Notes: generated from the letters alone by a model not told the origin. 64,000 nt of DNA from Prauserella shujinwangii (GCF_003001955.1 NZ_PVNH01000007.1:186001-250000), one strand, 5' to 3'; positions 1 through 7,948 are shown, numbered from the stretch's first letter. Numbers and translations are program-made.

Positions 1-726
1 GATCAGCATGTTCTCCTCCATGAGCGGGCTGAACCGCACCAGCCGCTCGTGCAGCCCCGCGGCCGCGAAACACCGGTTGAACTCGACCGCGTCCTGCCCG
101 ACGAGCAGCATCAGCACGCCGTCGCACGTCGTCCGGCGAACCAGGTCGACGGCGCGGCTCATGTCCGCGGTGCCGAGGCCGACGAACGTCTCGCCCGCGA
201 TGCGCAGGCCGAGCTCGTGCGCGTACCGGCGGACGGCCGCCGTCGACCCGCGCGGCCAGACGTAGTCGTCGCCGACGACGAACCAGCTTCGGGCTCCGAC
301 GTGGTCGCGCAGCCAGCGCAGCGCGGGGGCGATCTGGCAGCGCGGTGTCTCCCCGGAACAGAACACGCCGGGCCTGCGTTCGCCACCCTCATAAAGCGAC
401 GTGTAGACGTACGGCACGCGGCCGGCCAGGACCGGCACGAGCGCGTTGCGGACCGAGGAGATGTGCCAGCCGGTCACCGCGTCCACCGCACCGCGGTCCA
501 CCAGCCCGCGCAGCTCCGCCGCGACCTGCTCGGGTGGCCCGCCGCCGTCGACGACCTCGACGGTGACCTCACGGCCGAGGATCCCGCCGCGCGCGTTGAG
601 CTCGCGCACGGCGAGCTCGGTGATCGCCTCGCAGGAAGGGCCGAACAGGCCGGCCGGTCCCTGCAGCGGGATCACCAGCGCGACGCGCCAGAGCGCGCAC
701 TCGCGGATGACCGAGCCGGTAGCCAT
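1..726 (-). CDS. Type-1 periplasmic-binding-fold substrate-binding protein (AmiC/UrtA-like), 3' end cut off
   Basis: An open frame of 242 codons runs leftward from an ATG at 724-726, with GGAGA just upstream, to the window edge, so the C-terminal part is missing. The translation begins MATGSVIRECALWRV and contains VALVIPLQGPAGLFGP, LNARGGILGREV and VRNALVPVLAGRVPYVYTS, the pattern of the branched-chain amino acid/urea/amide-binding (AmiC, UrtA, LivK) family. I see no signal peptide or lipobox, so a cytoplasmic sensor such as AmiC is more likely than an exported transport receptor. It is divergent from a MarR regulator, and the 104-bp gap holds a 12-bp palindrome. The ligand cannot be predicted. 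Confidence 0.75.
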   Translation of the reverse strand, partial: MATGSVIRECALWRVALVIPLQGPAGLFGPSCEAITELAVRELNARGGILGREVTVEVVDGGGPPEQVAAELRGLVDRGAVDAVTGWHISSVRNALVPVLAGRVPYVYTSLYEGGERRPGVFCSGETPRCQIAPALRWLRDHVGARSWFVVGDDYVWPRGSTAAVRRYAHELGLRIAGETFVGLGTADMSRAVDLVRRTTCDGVLMLLVGQDAVEFNRCFAAAGLHERLVRFSPLMEENMLI

Positions 727-773
727 GAGGTCTCCGAACGGACGCCGGGCCGCCTCCCCGTCGACGGGAACAG

Positions 774-785
774 TTTCAGCTGAAA
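774..785. promoter_or_regulatory. 12-bp palindrome TTTCAGCTGAAA, candidate MarR operator
   Basis: A perfect palindrome lies in the divergent gap between the substrate-binding protein and the MarR gene. It sits just upstream of a -10-like TACAAT (790-795) that would serve the MarR gene, so a bound repressor would block that promoter. That MarR proteins bind short palindromes is established. The pairing here is inference. Confidence 0.4.
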
Positions 786-830
786 GTCTTACAATCGGAA
801 GGGAATCCGCGCAAGGGTGAGGGCAGGCCG

Positions 831-1271
831 ATGGATGTACGCGATGCCAGGGACACCGGCGACGCCACCGCCGGGCCGCGGCTGAGCAGCTCGCTGGCCA
901 GGGCGGCGCGGGCGGTGACCGCGCGCGTGGAGCAGGTGCTCCGGAGCGAGAACGTCACCTTCGACCAGTGGCTGGTGCTCGACGCGCTCGCCGCTGAGGG
1001 CGGGCTCACGATGTCGGAGCTGACCGCGCGGACGCTGGCGACGGGGCCGACGCTGACGCGCGTCGTGGACCGCCTGGTCACGGTGGCGGCCGCCTACCGC
1101 GAGGTCGACCTCGACGACCGCCGCCGCGTGCGCGTGCACCTGAGCACGCGCGGCCGCGCCCAGCACGCGCGCCTCGCCGGCCGGGTGGCCGAGGTGGAGG
1201 AGGAGATGCTCGGCAGCCTGAGCCGTACCGGCCCGCTGTTCACCGCGCTCGACCGGCTCGGCGACGGCTGA
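831..1271 (+). CDS. MarR family transcriptional regulator
   Basis: This 146-residue protein is the usual MarR size. The winged-helix core is visible: FDQWLVLDALAAEGGLTMSELTART, then a recognition region TGPTLTRVVDRLV and a wing with DDRRRVRVHLSTRGR (about residues 40-110). The C-terminal helices would form the dimer. It probably represses itself and the divergent substrate-binding gene through the palindrome at 774-785. The AmiC-like neighbour suggests control of uptake or use of an amide or amino-acid-like compound, which is inference. The gene is followed by a 14-bp-stem hairpin and a 21-bp repeat array. Confidence 0.85.
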   Translation: MDVRDARDTGDATAGPRLSSSLARAARAVTARVEQVLRSENVTFDQWLVLDALAAEGGLTMSELTARTLATGPTLTRVVDRLVTVAAAYREVDLDDRRRVRVHLSTRGRAQHARLAGRVAEVEEEMLGSLSRTGPLFTALDRLGDG

Positions 1272-1273
1272 CC

Positions 1274-1391
1274 GTGTCCGCGACCTGCGCACGTGTGCCT
1301 GCGTCGCGCGATGCGGACACGCGTCCACAGGTCGCGGACACGCGTGCACAGATCGCGGACACGGGTGCGCAGCCGGCGGACACGGTGGCGC
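1274..1391. repeat. 21-bp-period intergenic array 1 with a hairpin
   Basis: Units beginning GCGGACAC start at 1313, 1334, 1355 and 1376, exactly 21 bp apart (unit core GCGGACACGCGTGCACAG). The left part, GTGTCCGCGACCTG (1274-1287), is an exact inverted copy of CAGGTCGCGGACAC (1328-1341), so transcripts could form a 14-bp stem with a 40-nt loop. It directly follows the MarR stop codon. No U-run is present. The array belongs to the same sequence family as the array at 11673-11835. Confidence 0.7.
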
Positions 1392-1569
1392 GTTGCCGGG
1401 CGGCGGCCCGCTCGGTCACCGCCAGCACCAGCGCCACCTCCTGCGCCACATCCCGCGCCGCACCTCGCAACCGGCGATACTCCGCCAGCGTCTCCAGCAG
1501 CAACGCCTGATCGCGCGCCACCCGTGCGGCGAACTCCTCAGCCCGGCGCAGCAAACCCTGTTCGGCGAT
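1375..1569 (-). pseudogene. Remnant of a DUF222/HNH (13E12-type) protein
   Basis: Leftward translation gives LLRRAEEFAARVARDQALLL, then ETLAEYRRLRGAARDVAQEV and ALVLAVTERAAARQRATVSA, which resembles the N-terminal helical part of actinobacterial DUF222-HNH proteins. The similarity stops where the 21-bp repeats begin, and upstream codons (to about 1612) are low-complexity. No ATG or ribosome site is convincing and no HNH motif follows. I read it as a short decayed fragment. The family call rests on recall only. Confidence 0.4.
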
Positions 1570-1606
1570 ACCGGAACCACCGTCTCCGTCATCGGTTCTC
1601 CCCAGC

Positions 1607-1880
1607 CGAAGTGAGCACCACCGACGCTAGCGATGTAGCGAGTCAGGTGCACCACTGACACGGGTGGAGATGGAGACTACGGAAGGTCATGTACGACTGT
1701 CCTTTATGGATAGACGACGGCCCGCTGCCTTGGTCATCCTATGAGGACGTCAGGTGGCAACCCTCCGGGATGCGCAAGACAACAGTCGCCGGATCGTTGC
1801 GATCTTGTTCCGTGCGGGGCGGCGAGACGAGGGTAGGATCGGCGCGGACCGCCGAAGTCGTCCTGATTGGCAGCCGCGAG
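1607..1880. other. Non-coding stretch upstream of the DUF2252 gene
   Basis: No credible gene is seen here. The frame of the next gene is open back to 1689, but the 64 extra codons look non-protein-like. A -10-like TAGGAT lies at 1834-1839 without a matching -35 box. Confidence 0.5.
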
Positions 1881-3233
1881 ATGACCGACCTGGCCAGAAT
1901 GCTCGACGCCGAGGACCACACCGCTCGCCGACGGCGCATCGTCGACACACTGGTCGACGCGTTCGCCGACCTGATGACCGCCGCGCCGGCGGCGTTCCGC
2001 ACCAAGTTCCGCAAGATGGCCGCGGGTCCGTTCGCGTTCTACCGGGGCAGCGCGTGCCTCTTCTACGCCGACGTCGTCCGGCTGCCCGATCCGTGGGCCG
2101 ACGACCGCACGAGCCGGGTGTGGATCCAGGGTGACCTGCACGCCGCCAACTTCGGCACGTACATGAACAGTGAAGGCAAGCTCGTTTTCGACGTCAACGA
2201 CTTCGACGAGGCCTACCTCGGGCACTTCACGTGGGACCTCGGACGCTTCGCCGCGAGCGTCGCGCTGCTCGGCTGGAGCAAGGCACTGCCCGACGCCGAG
2301 ATCGAGCACCTGGTGCGGCACGCAGGCAACGCGTACGTCGACCAGGTGCGCCAGTTCGCGACCCGGCAGGGCGACGCGGAGTTCTCCCTCCACCTCGGTA
2401 ACACCGAGGGCGTGATCCGGCACATCTTGGAGAAGGCGCGCCTGGGCAGCCGCAACGACCTCCTCAACGAGGTCACCGAGACCGAGGGCTACGACCGCGT
2501 CTTCCGGGACAAGCCCGGGGTGCGCAGGCTCGGCGATGCCGAGCGCGAGCTGGTGACCGAGGCGTTCGCGCGTTACCTCGACACGATCCCCGCCGACAAA
2601 CGGATGCGGGGTGTCGCCTACAACGTCAAGGACGTCGTCGGGCGCAGCGGCTTCGGCATCGGCAGCGCCGGACTGCCCGCCTACAACGTCCTCATCGAGG
2701 GCCGCAACGAGGCGCTCGACAACGACATCGTCCTCTCGATCAAGCAGGGCAACGTCGCCGCGCCGTCGCGCGTGGTGCCCGACGAACGCATCCACGAGTA
2801 CTTCCACCACCACGGGCACCGCACCGCGGTGTCCCAGCGGGCGCTGCAGGCGCACGCGGACCCGCTGCTCGGCTACACGGAGCTGGGCGGGGTCGGCTTC
2901 GTGGTCAGCGAGCTGTCGCCGTACGAGTCGGACCTCGACTGGAGCGAGCTCACCGAGCCGGAGGACATGGAGCCGGTCCTCGACTACCTGGGCCGTGCGA
3001 TCGCGAAGGTGCACTGCGTGTCGGACTCCGACTCCGACCATTCGCTGGTGCCGTTCCAGACCGAGGACGCGATCATGAACGTCATCAGCGGCCGCGAGGC
3101 GGAGTTCACGGCGTGGCTCAGCGACTTCGCACTCGACTACTCCCGCATCGTGCGCGACGACTACCGGCTGTTCATCGACGCGTTCCGCAACGGCGAAATC
3201 GCGGGGCTCCGCTCGACGCGGCACGCCCGCTGA
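1881..3233 (+). CDS. DUF2252 family protein
   Basis: The 450-residue protein from ATG 1881 matches the DUF2252 pattern: RTKFRKMAAGPFAFYRG near residue 45, then VWIQGDLHAANFG and VFDVNDFDEAYLGHFTWDL. The family has a kinase-like fold: the GDLHxxNFG and DxNDFDE motifs resemble the catalytic and metal-binding motifs of aminoglycoside/choline-type kinases. The substrate is unknown. The frame could start at 1689, but the preferred start gives the family's usual N-terminus (RRRRIVDTLVDAF). It stands alone, with a possible small leftward gene just after it. Confidence 0.8.
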   Translation: MTDLARMLDAEDHTARRRRIVDTLVDAFADLMTAAPAAFRTKFRKMAAGPFAFYRGSACLFYADVVRLPDPWADDRTSRVWIQGDLHAANFGTYMNSEGKLVFDVNDFDEAYLGHFTWDLGRFAASVALLGWSKALPDAEIEHLVRHAGNAYVDQVRQFATRQGDAEFSLHLGNTEGVIRHILEKARLGSRNDLLNEVTETEGYDRVFRDKPGVRRLGDAERELVTEAFARYLDTIPADKRMRGVAYNVKDVVGRSGFGIGSAGLPAYNVLIEGRNEALDNDIVLSIKQGNVAAPSRVVPDERIHEYFHHHGHRTAVSQRALQAHADPLLGYTELGGVGFVVSELSPYESDLDWSELTEPEDMEPVLDYLGRAIAKVHCVSDSDSDHSLVPFQTEDAIMNVISGREAEFTAWLSDFALDYSRIVRDDYRLFIDAFRNGEIAGLRSTRHAR

Positions 3234-3245
3234 CGGCGGCGGCCG

Positions 3246-3398
3246 CTACTCGCGGCCTCGCACGATCGTGGGTTCGAAGCCGTCGTCGTCCAGGTGCTCG
3301 GCGCGCATGACGGGGACGGGCACGGTGTGCTCCCCGGCCTCGTCGGCCGTCGCGCCACCGGCCGCCCGAGGCTCGCCTCCCCTCGTGCTCGTGGTCAT
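3246..3398 (-). CDS. Possible 50-residue acidic peptide
   Basis: An open frame from ATG 3396-3398 encodes MTTSTRGGEPRAAGG and ends in MRAEHLDDDGFEPTIVRGRE. A purine-rich GGAAAGGG lies 12 nt upstream. The same frame is open to 3482, but that part looks non-coding. There is no signal peptide, cysteine pair or recognisable family. It lies downstream of, and in the same direction as, the small protein at 3513-3764 and might share its transcript. Length and composition alone cannot prove it is a gene. Confidence 0.35.
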   Translation of the reverse strand: MTTSTRGGEPRAAGGATADEAGEHTVPVPVMRAEHLDDDGFEPTIVRGRE

Positions 3399-3512
3399 GC
3401 CGTCAGTCACCCTTTCCGTTCGCCGTGGGGATCGTCCTGTCCTGCGTATCGCCACGGCGGCCCGAAGTGTTGCGCAGATCACTCCACCGGGTGCAACGGT
3501 CAGCGGGACGGC

Positions 3513-3764
3513 TCAGGCGGCGGCCACCGTGCCGCCCAGCAGGACCCGCCCGGCCTCGGTGAGGACCGCGGGAACCCGCTGGCCGACGAGCCCCGGGCGG
3601 CCGGGCCGGACGAGCCCGTCGTGGGTGAGCGCGTGCGCCGCGTACTGGTCGCAGCACGGCACGCCGTCGACGAACAGGTCCGGTTCGCTGCTGCAGGACA
3701 CCTGCCCGCGGCCTGCGGCGACGGCGCGGAGCATGGCCAGTGTCCGGTGGTTGGTGGTGTCCAT
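3513..3764 (-). CDS. Small hypothetical protein, winged-helix-like
   Basis: The 83-residue product starts at ATG 3762-3764 behind a good ribosome site (GGGAG, 5 nt spacing). It reads MDTTNHRTLAMLRAVAAGRG and has a Cys-rich middle (SCSSEPDLFVDGVPCCDQYA) followed by LVGQRVPAVLTEAGRVLL. The last part resembles the strand-turn-strand wing of small winged-helix proteins, ending as in 'LTEAGRxLL'. The Cys residues (SCSS, PCCD) could bind metal or sense redox. No function can be assigned. Confidence 0.55.
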   Translation of the reverse strand: MDTTNHRTLAMLRAVAAGRGQVSCSSEPDLFVDGVPCCDQYAAHALTHDGLVRPGRPGLVGQRVPAVLTEAGRVLLGGTVAAA

Positions 3765-3939
3765 GTCGGGCTCCCTTCGCATCGGCTCTACCGGTACGTC
3801 GAACCCGGCGGCCGGATCTCGACATCCTCCGGCTGCGACTTCTGCGGCCGCCGGCCGGTTCCCGCCGCTGTCACGTTCCGGCGGGCTGTCCCGTCCACTG
3901 CTCGGACGCGAACGGGCGGAATCCGGAAGGCGGGCGACG

Positions 3940-4734
3940 ATGACGGCAGGACGATGGTTCGGGACGGTCACCACCGGGGTGCTGGGGCTGGCGACACTCG
4001 GCGTGGGCGCGTGGTCACTGGCCGCGCCCGCGTCCTTCGCGGAGTTCGCGGGCTTCGAGGTCCACGTGCACTTCCTGCACGACCTCGGGGCGTTCCAGCT
4101 CGGCCTCGGGGCAGGCCTGCTGCTGGCGCTGGTCTGGGCGGACGCGCTCGCCACGGTGCTCGCCGGGTTCCTGCTGGCCAACACCGTGCACACGGTCAAC
4201 CACGTCGTCGACCTCGACCTGGGCGGGGCGCCGTGGCAGGCGTGGGTGCTGGGTGCCGCGTCGGTGTTGCTCGCCCTCGCGCTCGTGCTGCGGCTGCGGG
4301 CGCTCGGCTTCGTCGTCGGCGCGGTGTCGCCGGCTGCCGTGCCCGGACTCGCGCCGTTCGTGCGGCAGAAGACGGTCGCGCTCACCACGTACCGCCGTGA
4401 CGGCACCCCCGGCCGCAGCCCGGTCAGCATCGCCGTCGACGGTGACCGCGCCTACGTGCGCAGCTTCGAGGCTTCGCTCAAGACCAGGCGGCTGCGCCGG
4501 GACCCGAGGGCCGAGATCGCGCCCTGCACCGGGCGGGGCAGGGCGCTGCCCGGGGACACGGTGCCCGTGCGGATGCGGCTGCTGGACGGGGCGGAGTACC
4601 GGCACGCCGCGCGGGTGCTGCGCCGGAAGTATCCGCTGCTGCACGGGGTCCTGGTCCCGCTGGCGCACCGGCTGCCGCGCCCGCGCACCGGCCGTACCGT
4701 CCACTTCGAAGTCACCGTCGACGGTGGCCGCTGA
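3940..4734 (+). CDS. Membrane-domain/PPOX fusion (Rv2061-type, probable F420-linked)
   Basis: This 264-residue protein has two parts. Residues 1-130 form about four hydrophobic segments (GVLGLATLGVGAWSLAAP, LGLGAGLLLALVWADALATV, WVLGAASVLLALALVLRL). Residues 135-264 match the PPOX class of probable F420-dependent enzymes (Rv2061 family), with KTVALTTYRRDGTPGRSPVSI, RSFEASLKTRRLRRDPR and the C-terminal VLRRKYPLLHGVLVPLAHRL. The enzyme part alone is usually about 130 residues, so the membrane part is an addition that would anchor it. The start ATG 3940 follows GGAAGGCGGG. The substrate is unknown. Confidence 0.75.
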   Translation: MTAGRWFGTVTTGVLGLATLGVGAWSLAAPASFAEFAGFEVHVHFLHDLGAFQLGLGAGLLLALVWADALATVLAGFLLANTVHTVNHVVDLDLGGAPWQAWVLGAASVLLALALVLRLRALGFVVGAVSPAAVPGLAPFVRQKTVALTTYRRDGTPGRSPVSIAVDGDRAYVRSFEASLKTRRLRRDPRAEIAPCTGRGRALPGDTVPVRMRLLDGAEYRHAARVLRRKYPLLHGVLVPLAHRLPRPRTGRTVHFEVTVDGGR

Positions 4735-4749
4735 GCGAGGTGCCCGCGC

Positions 4750-5412
4750 TCAGGCGAGTCCCGCGTCGTGCGCCAGCAGCGCGATCTGGGTGCGGTTGCC
4801 GAGCGCGAGCTTGGTGAGGATGTGCGAGACGTGCGCCTTCACGGTGGCCACGCTCACCGACAGTTCCCTGGCGATCTCGGCGTTGGTGTGGCCGCGGGCC
4901 ACGGCGAGGACGACCGCGTGCTCGCGCGGGCTCAGCTCCGCGAGAGCCGTCCTGGCCCGCTGGGCGGAGTCGGCATGGACGACTGCCCGGTCCATGAGCC
5001 CGCGCAGCACCCGGGGCGACAGGATCGGGTCGCCGGCCGCCACGCGGTGGATCGCGTCGACGATCTCGGGCGGTGGCGTGTCCTTCAACAGGAACCCGTT
5101 CGCCCCCGCGCGCAGCGCACCCAGGACGTCGTCGTCGGAGTCGAAGGTGGTCAGCACGACGACCTCGGGCGGGCGCGGCCTGCGGCGCAGGGCCCGGGTG
5201 GCGGTGGCACCGTCCACCCTCGGCATGCGGAGGTCCATGAGCACGACGTCGGGGGAGTGCGCGTCGACCACGCCCGGCACCTCGTCGCCGTCGGCGGCCT
5301 CGCCGACCACCGCCAGCCCGGCGGCGCCGTCGAGCATCATGGACAGTCCCGCTCGCACGAGCGCGTCGTCGTCCACCACCACGACGCGTACCGGCCGGTT
5401 CACGCGGGCCAT
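4750..5412 (-). CDS. NarL/FixJ-type response regulator, orphan
   Basis: The 220-residue protein has a receiver domain (VRVVVVDDDALVRAGLSMML, phosphoacceptor Asp in VLMDLRMP, Thr in VVVLTTFDSD, Lys in GFLLKDT) and a C-terminal LuxR-type HTH (ELSPREHAVVLAVARGHTNA, then SVATVKAHVSHILTKL). Start ATG 5410-5412 is chosen because MARVNRPVRVVVVDDD is the normal family beginning. An open frame extends upstream but looks non-coding. No histidine kinase gene is adjacent, so its partner is elsewhere. Confidence 0.85.
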   Translation of the reverse strand: MARVNRPVRVVVVDDDALVRAGLSMMLDGAAGLAVVGEAADGDEVPGVVDAHSPDVVLMDLRMPRVDGATATRALRRRPRPPEVVVLTTFDSDDDVLGALRAGANGFLLKDTPPPEIVDAIHRVAAGDPILSPRVLRGLMDRAVVHADSAQRARTALAELSPREHAVVLAVARGHTNAEIARELSVSVATVKAHVSHILTKLALGNRTQIALLAHDAGLA

Positions 5413-5519
5413 GGTAGCCAGGCGCGCAGCCGGAACTCGCCCTCGGCGCTCGCCTCGCCCCGCTTCGCTGCGGTGGCCGACGCGATCGCGGCGTTCGCCG
5501 CGCGGGTGACCGGGCGCGG

Positions 5520-6053
5520 CTAGTGTCCGGCGCGGGCGGCTCGTTCGCGGTGCCTGCGGACCTTGGCGATGCTGCCGCAGGACCGGCCGTCCGGGCCGCC
5601 CGCGGTCATGAGGCACCATCGCTTGCGGCCGTTGCGCGTGTGGTCGTAGAAGACCCAGCGGCAGTCCGGGCACGCCTTCAGCCGGGGCCAGCGCCCGTCG
5701 GCGACGGCGCGCAGCACGGCGGCCAGCAGCTCGCCCGGCGCCCCGCCCTCGTGCCGGAACGTCAGCGCGCCCCCGGACACCCGCACTCCCAGCCCGAGCT
5801 CCGCGATCCAGGCGTTCAGTACATCGTCCACACCGGACGATCCTTCGACCGCGGCCCGCAGGTCGTCCCTCAGCCCGCGCACGGTCTCCGCCTCGGTGGC
5901 GGTGAGTCCGTGCTGTCGCGCGTAGCCGGCGAACCGGTCGGTGGGCTCCCGGGTGTCGTTGGGCACGAGCCAGCTGTTCAGCAGCTCCCGGACGCGTTCC
6001 AGCTCCCCGGGCGCCTCCTGCCGGTGCGGTCCCGGCGCGGGGTTAACCATCAA
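5520..6053 (-). CDS. CGNR zinc-finger (ABATE-domain) regulator 1
   Basis: A 177-residue protein with an N-terminal ABATE-like helical stress-sensor region and a C-terminal zinc finger: WPRLKACPDCRWVFYDHTRN, then WCLMTAGGPDGRSCGSIAKV. The Cys ligands are CPDC, WC and CGS. This family is thought to be transcriptional regulators. It is divergent from a glycolipid-binding-domain gene, and a near-perfect 14-bp inverted repeat overlaps its start codon, which suggests autoregulation. A second member of the family occurs at 8052-8627. Confidence 0.8.
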   Translation of the reverse strand: MMVNPAPGPHRQEAPGELERVRELLNSWLVPNDTREPTDRFAGYARQHGLTATEAETVRGLRDDLRAAVEGSSGVDDVLNAWIAELGLGVRVSGGALTFRHEGGAPGELLAAVLRAVADGRWPRLKACPDCRWVFYDHTRNGRKRWCLMTAGGPDGRSCGSIAKVRRHRERAARAGH

Positions 6054-6117
6054 ATCAGTTTAGCGGTTGCACGGCGGTGGTGCCGAGGCTAACCTGCTAA
6101 AAAATTTGACGGTTAAC
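6042..6117. promoter_or_regulatory. Inverted repeat flanking the CGNR-1 divergent promoter
   Basis: GTTAACCATCAAAT (6042-6055) and ATTTGACGGTTAAC (6104-6117) are inverted copies matching at 13 of 14 positions, 48 bp apart. The left copy covers the first codons of the CGNR gene. The right copy ends 11 bp before the start of the divergent gene. The A/T-rich stretch CTAAAAAATTTG lies in the right half. A regulator bound to both copies could control both genes. Confidence 0.45.
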
Positions 6118-6128
6118 GCGGAGGGTTC

Positions 6129-6689
6129 ATGAGCACCGACGTGATGTGGTCCTCGCTGGCCTGGCCGGGATCCGAGCACGTCCGCTGCACGCACGACGGG
6201 CGGTGGCACGCGGACGGCGCGGCCGTGCACGCGCTGCCCGGGGGACCCGCGCGGGTGGGCTACCGGGTGGTGGCCGACGCGGACGGCCGGACCAGGCAGG
6301 TGTCGATCGAGGTCACCGGGCGCGGCGCACCCGCCCGGCTGGTCCTCTCCGGAGACGGGCACGGCGGGTGGACGGATGCGGCGGGCGGGCACCTGCCCGC
6401 GCTCGACGGCTGCCTCGACATCGACATCTCCTGCACGCCGCTGACCAACACGCTGCCCATCCGGCGGCTCGGCCTCGCCGTGGGGGAGAGCGCCGACCTG
6501 CTCGTCGCCTACGTGCTGGTGCCCGGGCTGGAGCTGAGCGCCCAGCGGCAGCGCTACACCCGCCTGCCCGGCACCGGATCCGCCCCGGCCTACCGGTACG
6601 AGTCCGGCGACTTCCGGGCCGACCTCGCCGTCGACGGCGAGGACCTGGTGGTCGACTACCCCGGGCTGTGGCGGCGGGTGCCGGTGTGA
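6129..6689 (+). CDS. Putative glycolipid-binding domain protein
   Basis: The 186-residue protein resembles the putative glycolipid-binding family (COG3554, PA1994-like). Its features are VMWSSLAWPGSEHVRC at the N-terminus, a central GHLPALDGCLDIDISCTPLT, NTLPIRRLGL, and C-terminal RYTRLPGTGSAPAYRYESGD and FRADLAVDGEDLVVDYPGLW. The fold is an LolA-like beta half-barrel in known homologues. No signal peptide is present. It is transcribed divergently from a CGNR regulator and probably controlled by it. The ligand is unknown. Confidence 0.75.
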   Translation: MSTDVMWSSLAWPGSEHVRCTHDGRWHADGAAVHALPGGPARVGYRVVADADGRTRQVSIEVTGRGAPARLVLSGDGHGGWTDAAGGHLPALDGCLDIDISCTPLTNTLPIRRLGLAVGESADLLVAYVLVPGLELSAQRQRYTRLPGTGSAPAYRYESGDFRADLAVDGEDLVVDYPGLWRRVPV

Positions 6690-6775
6690 CCGGCCCGGTC
6701 GGCGATCGGCACGGCCGTACTCGATGACCACGCCGCACCCGTCCCCGGGTCGCGCAGGGGCCCGGACGACGGGGC

Positions 6776-7948
6776 TCACCGGCCGGCGGCCAGCACGGCC
6801 GCGAGACCTTCGCGGAGATCGTTGACGTAGTGGCCGGGCACCTCCAGCGACGGGAAGTGCCCGCCGGCTTCGGGTGAGCTCCAGCGGACGATCTGCCGGT
6901 AGCGCTCCTGCGCCCAGGGGCGGGGGCACTTCTCGATGTCGCGGGGATACATGGTGATCGCCGCCGGGACGTCGACCCGGAGTTCGGGGTCGAGAGAGTT
7001 GTGGCTTTCGTAGTAGATGCGGGCCGACGATGCGCCGGTCCGGGTCAGCCAGTACAGGGTGACGTCGTCAAGAATCCTGTCTCGGGAGATCGTCTCGAAC
7101 GGGCTGTCTTCGGTGTCCGTCCACTCGGCGAACTTGTCGAGGATCCAGGCGAGCAGCCCGACGGGTGAGTCGACGAGCGAGTAGCCGATGGTCTGCGGCC
7201 GGGTCGCCTGCTGCTTCGCGTACGCCGCACGGTGGCGCCAGAAATCGCGGGTTTCCTCGGTCCACCTGCGCTCGACCGCCGTCAGCCCGTCCGTGGTCAA
7301 CCCGGGCGGTGCCTCCGCGAACGTGCTGTGGATGCCCAGCACGTGCGCCGGGAACCGGCCACCGAGAACCGTGGTGATGTTGCCTCCCCAGTCGCCGCCG
7401 TGGGCGGCGAACTCGCGGTAGCCGAGCCGTCCCATCAGTTCCACCCAGGCGGCCGCGATCTTCTCGGTCCCCCACCCGGTGGTGGTCGGCTTGTCGCTGT
7501 AACCGAAGCCCGGCAGCGACGGGACCACGACGTGAAACGCCGGCACGTCCGCGTCTTCCGGATCGGCCAGCTCGTCCACCACATCGACGAACTCGGCGAT
7601 GCTTCCCGGCCAGCCATGCGTCACGAGCAGGGGAGTGGCGTCCGCGCGCGCGGATCGGCGGTGCAGGAAGTGGATTCCCAGATCGTCGATGGTCGTGCGG
7701 AACTGGCCGATCCGGTCGAGGCGCGCCTCGAACGACCGCCAGTCGTACCCGGTGCGCCAGTAGTCCACGACCTCGACGAGGTCGGCGAGCGGAACGCCCT
7801 GGTCCCATCGGCGCGGGCCCGGCGCGGCGCGATGGACGGTCTCGGCTTCCGGCAACCGGGCCGCGGCCAGTCGCGCGCGCAGATCATCGAGCTCGGCATC
7901 CGTCGCGCGGGCCTCGAATGCCTGCACGTCACGGGTTGATCGGGGCAT
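6776..7948 (-). CDS. Epoxide hydrolase, EHN-domain alpha/beta hydrolase
   Basis: A 390-residue protein with the N-terminal EHN lid domain (to about residue 110) followed by an alpha/beta hydrolase fold. Visible motifs are the oxyanion HGWPGS, the nucleophile elbow AHGGDWGGNI (Asp nucleophile, as in epoxide hydrolases) and the C-terminal catalytic His in GGHFPSLE. It would open an epoxide to a diol through a covalent ester. It is divergent from a second CGNR regulator across a 103-bp gap rich in GAACC/GGTTC half-sites, so that regulator probably controls it. The physiological epoxide is unknown. Confidence 0.88.
   Translation of the reverse strand: MPRSTRDVQAFEARATDAELDDLRARLAAARLPEAETVHRAAPGPRRWDQGVPLADLVEVVDYWRTGYDWRSFEARLDRIGQFRTTIDDLGIHFLHRRSARADATPLLVTHGWPGSIAEFVDVVDELADPEDADVPAFHVVVPSLPGFGYSDKPTTTGWGTEKIAAAWVELMGRLGYREFAAHGGDWGGNITTVLGGRFPAHVLGIHSTFAEAPPGLTTDGLTAVERRWTEETRDFWRHRAAYAKQQATRPQTIGYSLVDSPVGLLAWILDKFAEWTDTEDSPFETISRDRILDDVTLYWLTRTGASSARIYYESHNSLDPELRVDVPAAITMYPRDIEKCPRPWAQERYRQIVRWSSPEAGGHFPSLEVPGHYVNDLREGLAAVLAAGR

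Noticed and set aside
1274-1391. CRISPR array
   Set aside because: The units are adjacent 21-bp copies with no unique spacers, no leader and no cas genes. The same holds at 11673-11835 and 18871-19013.
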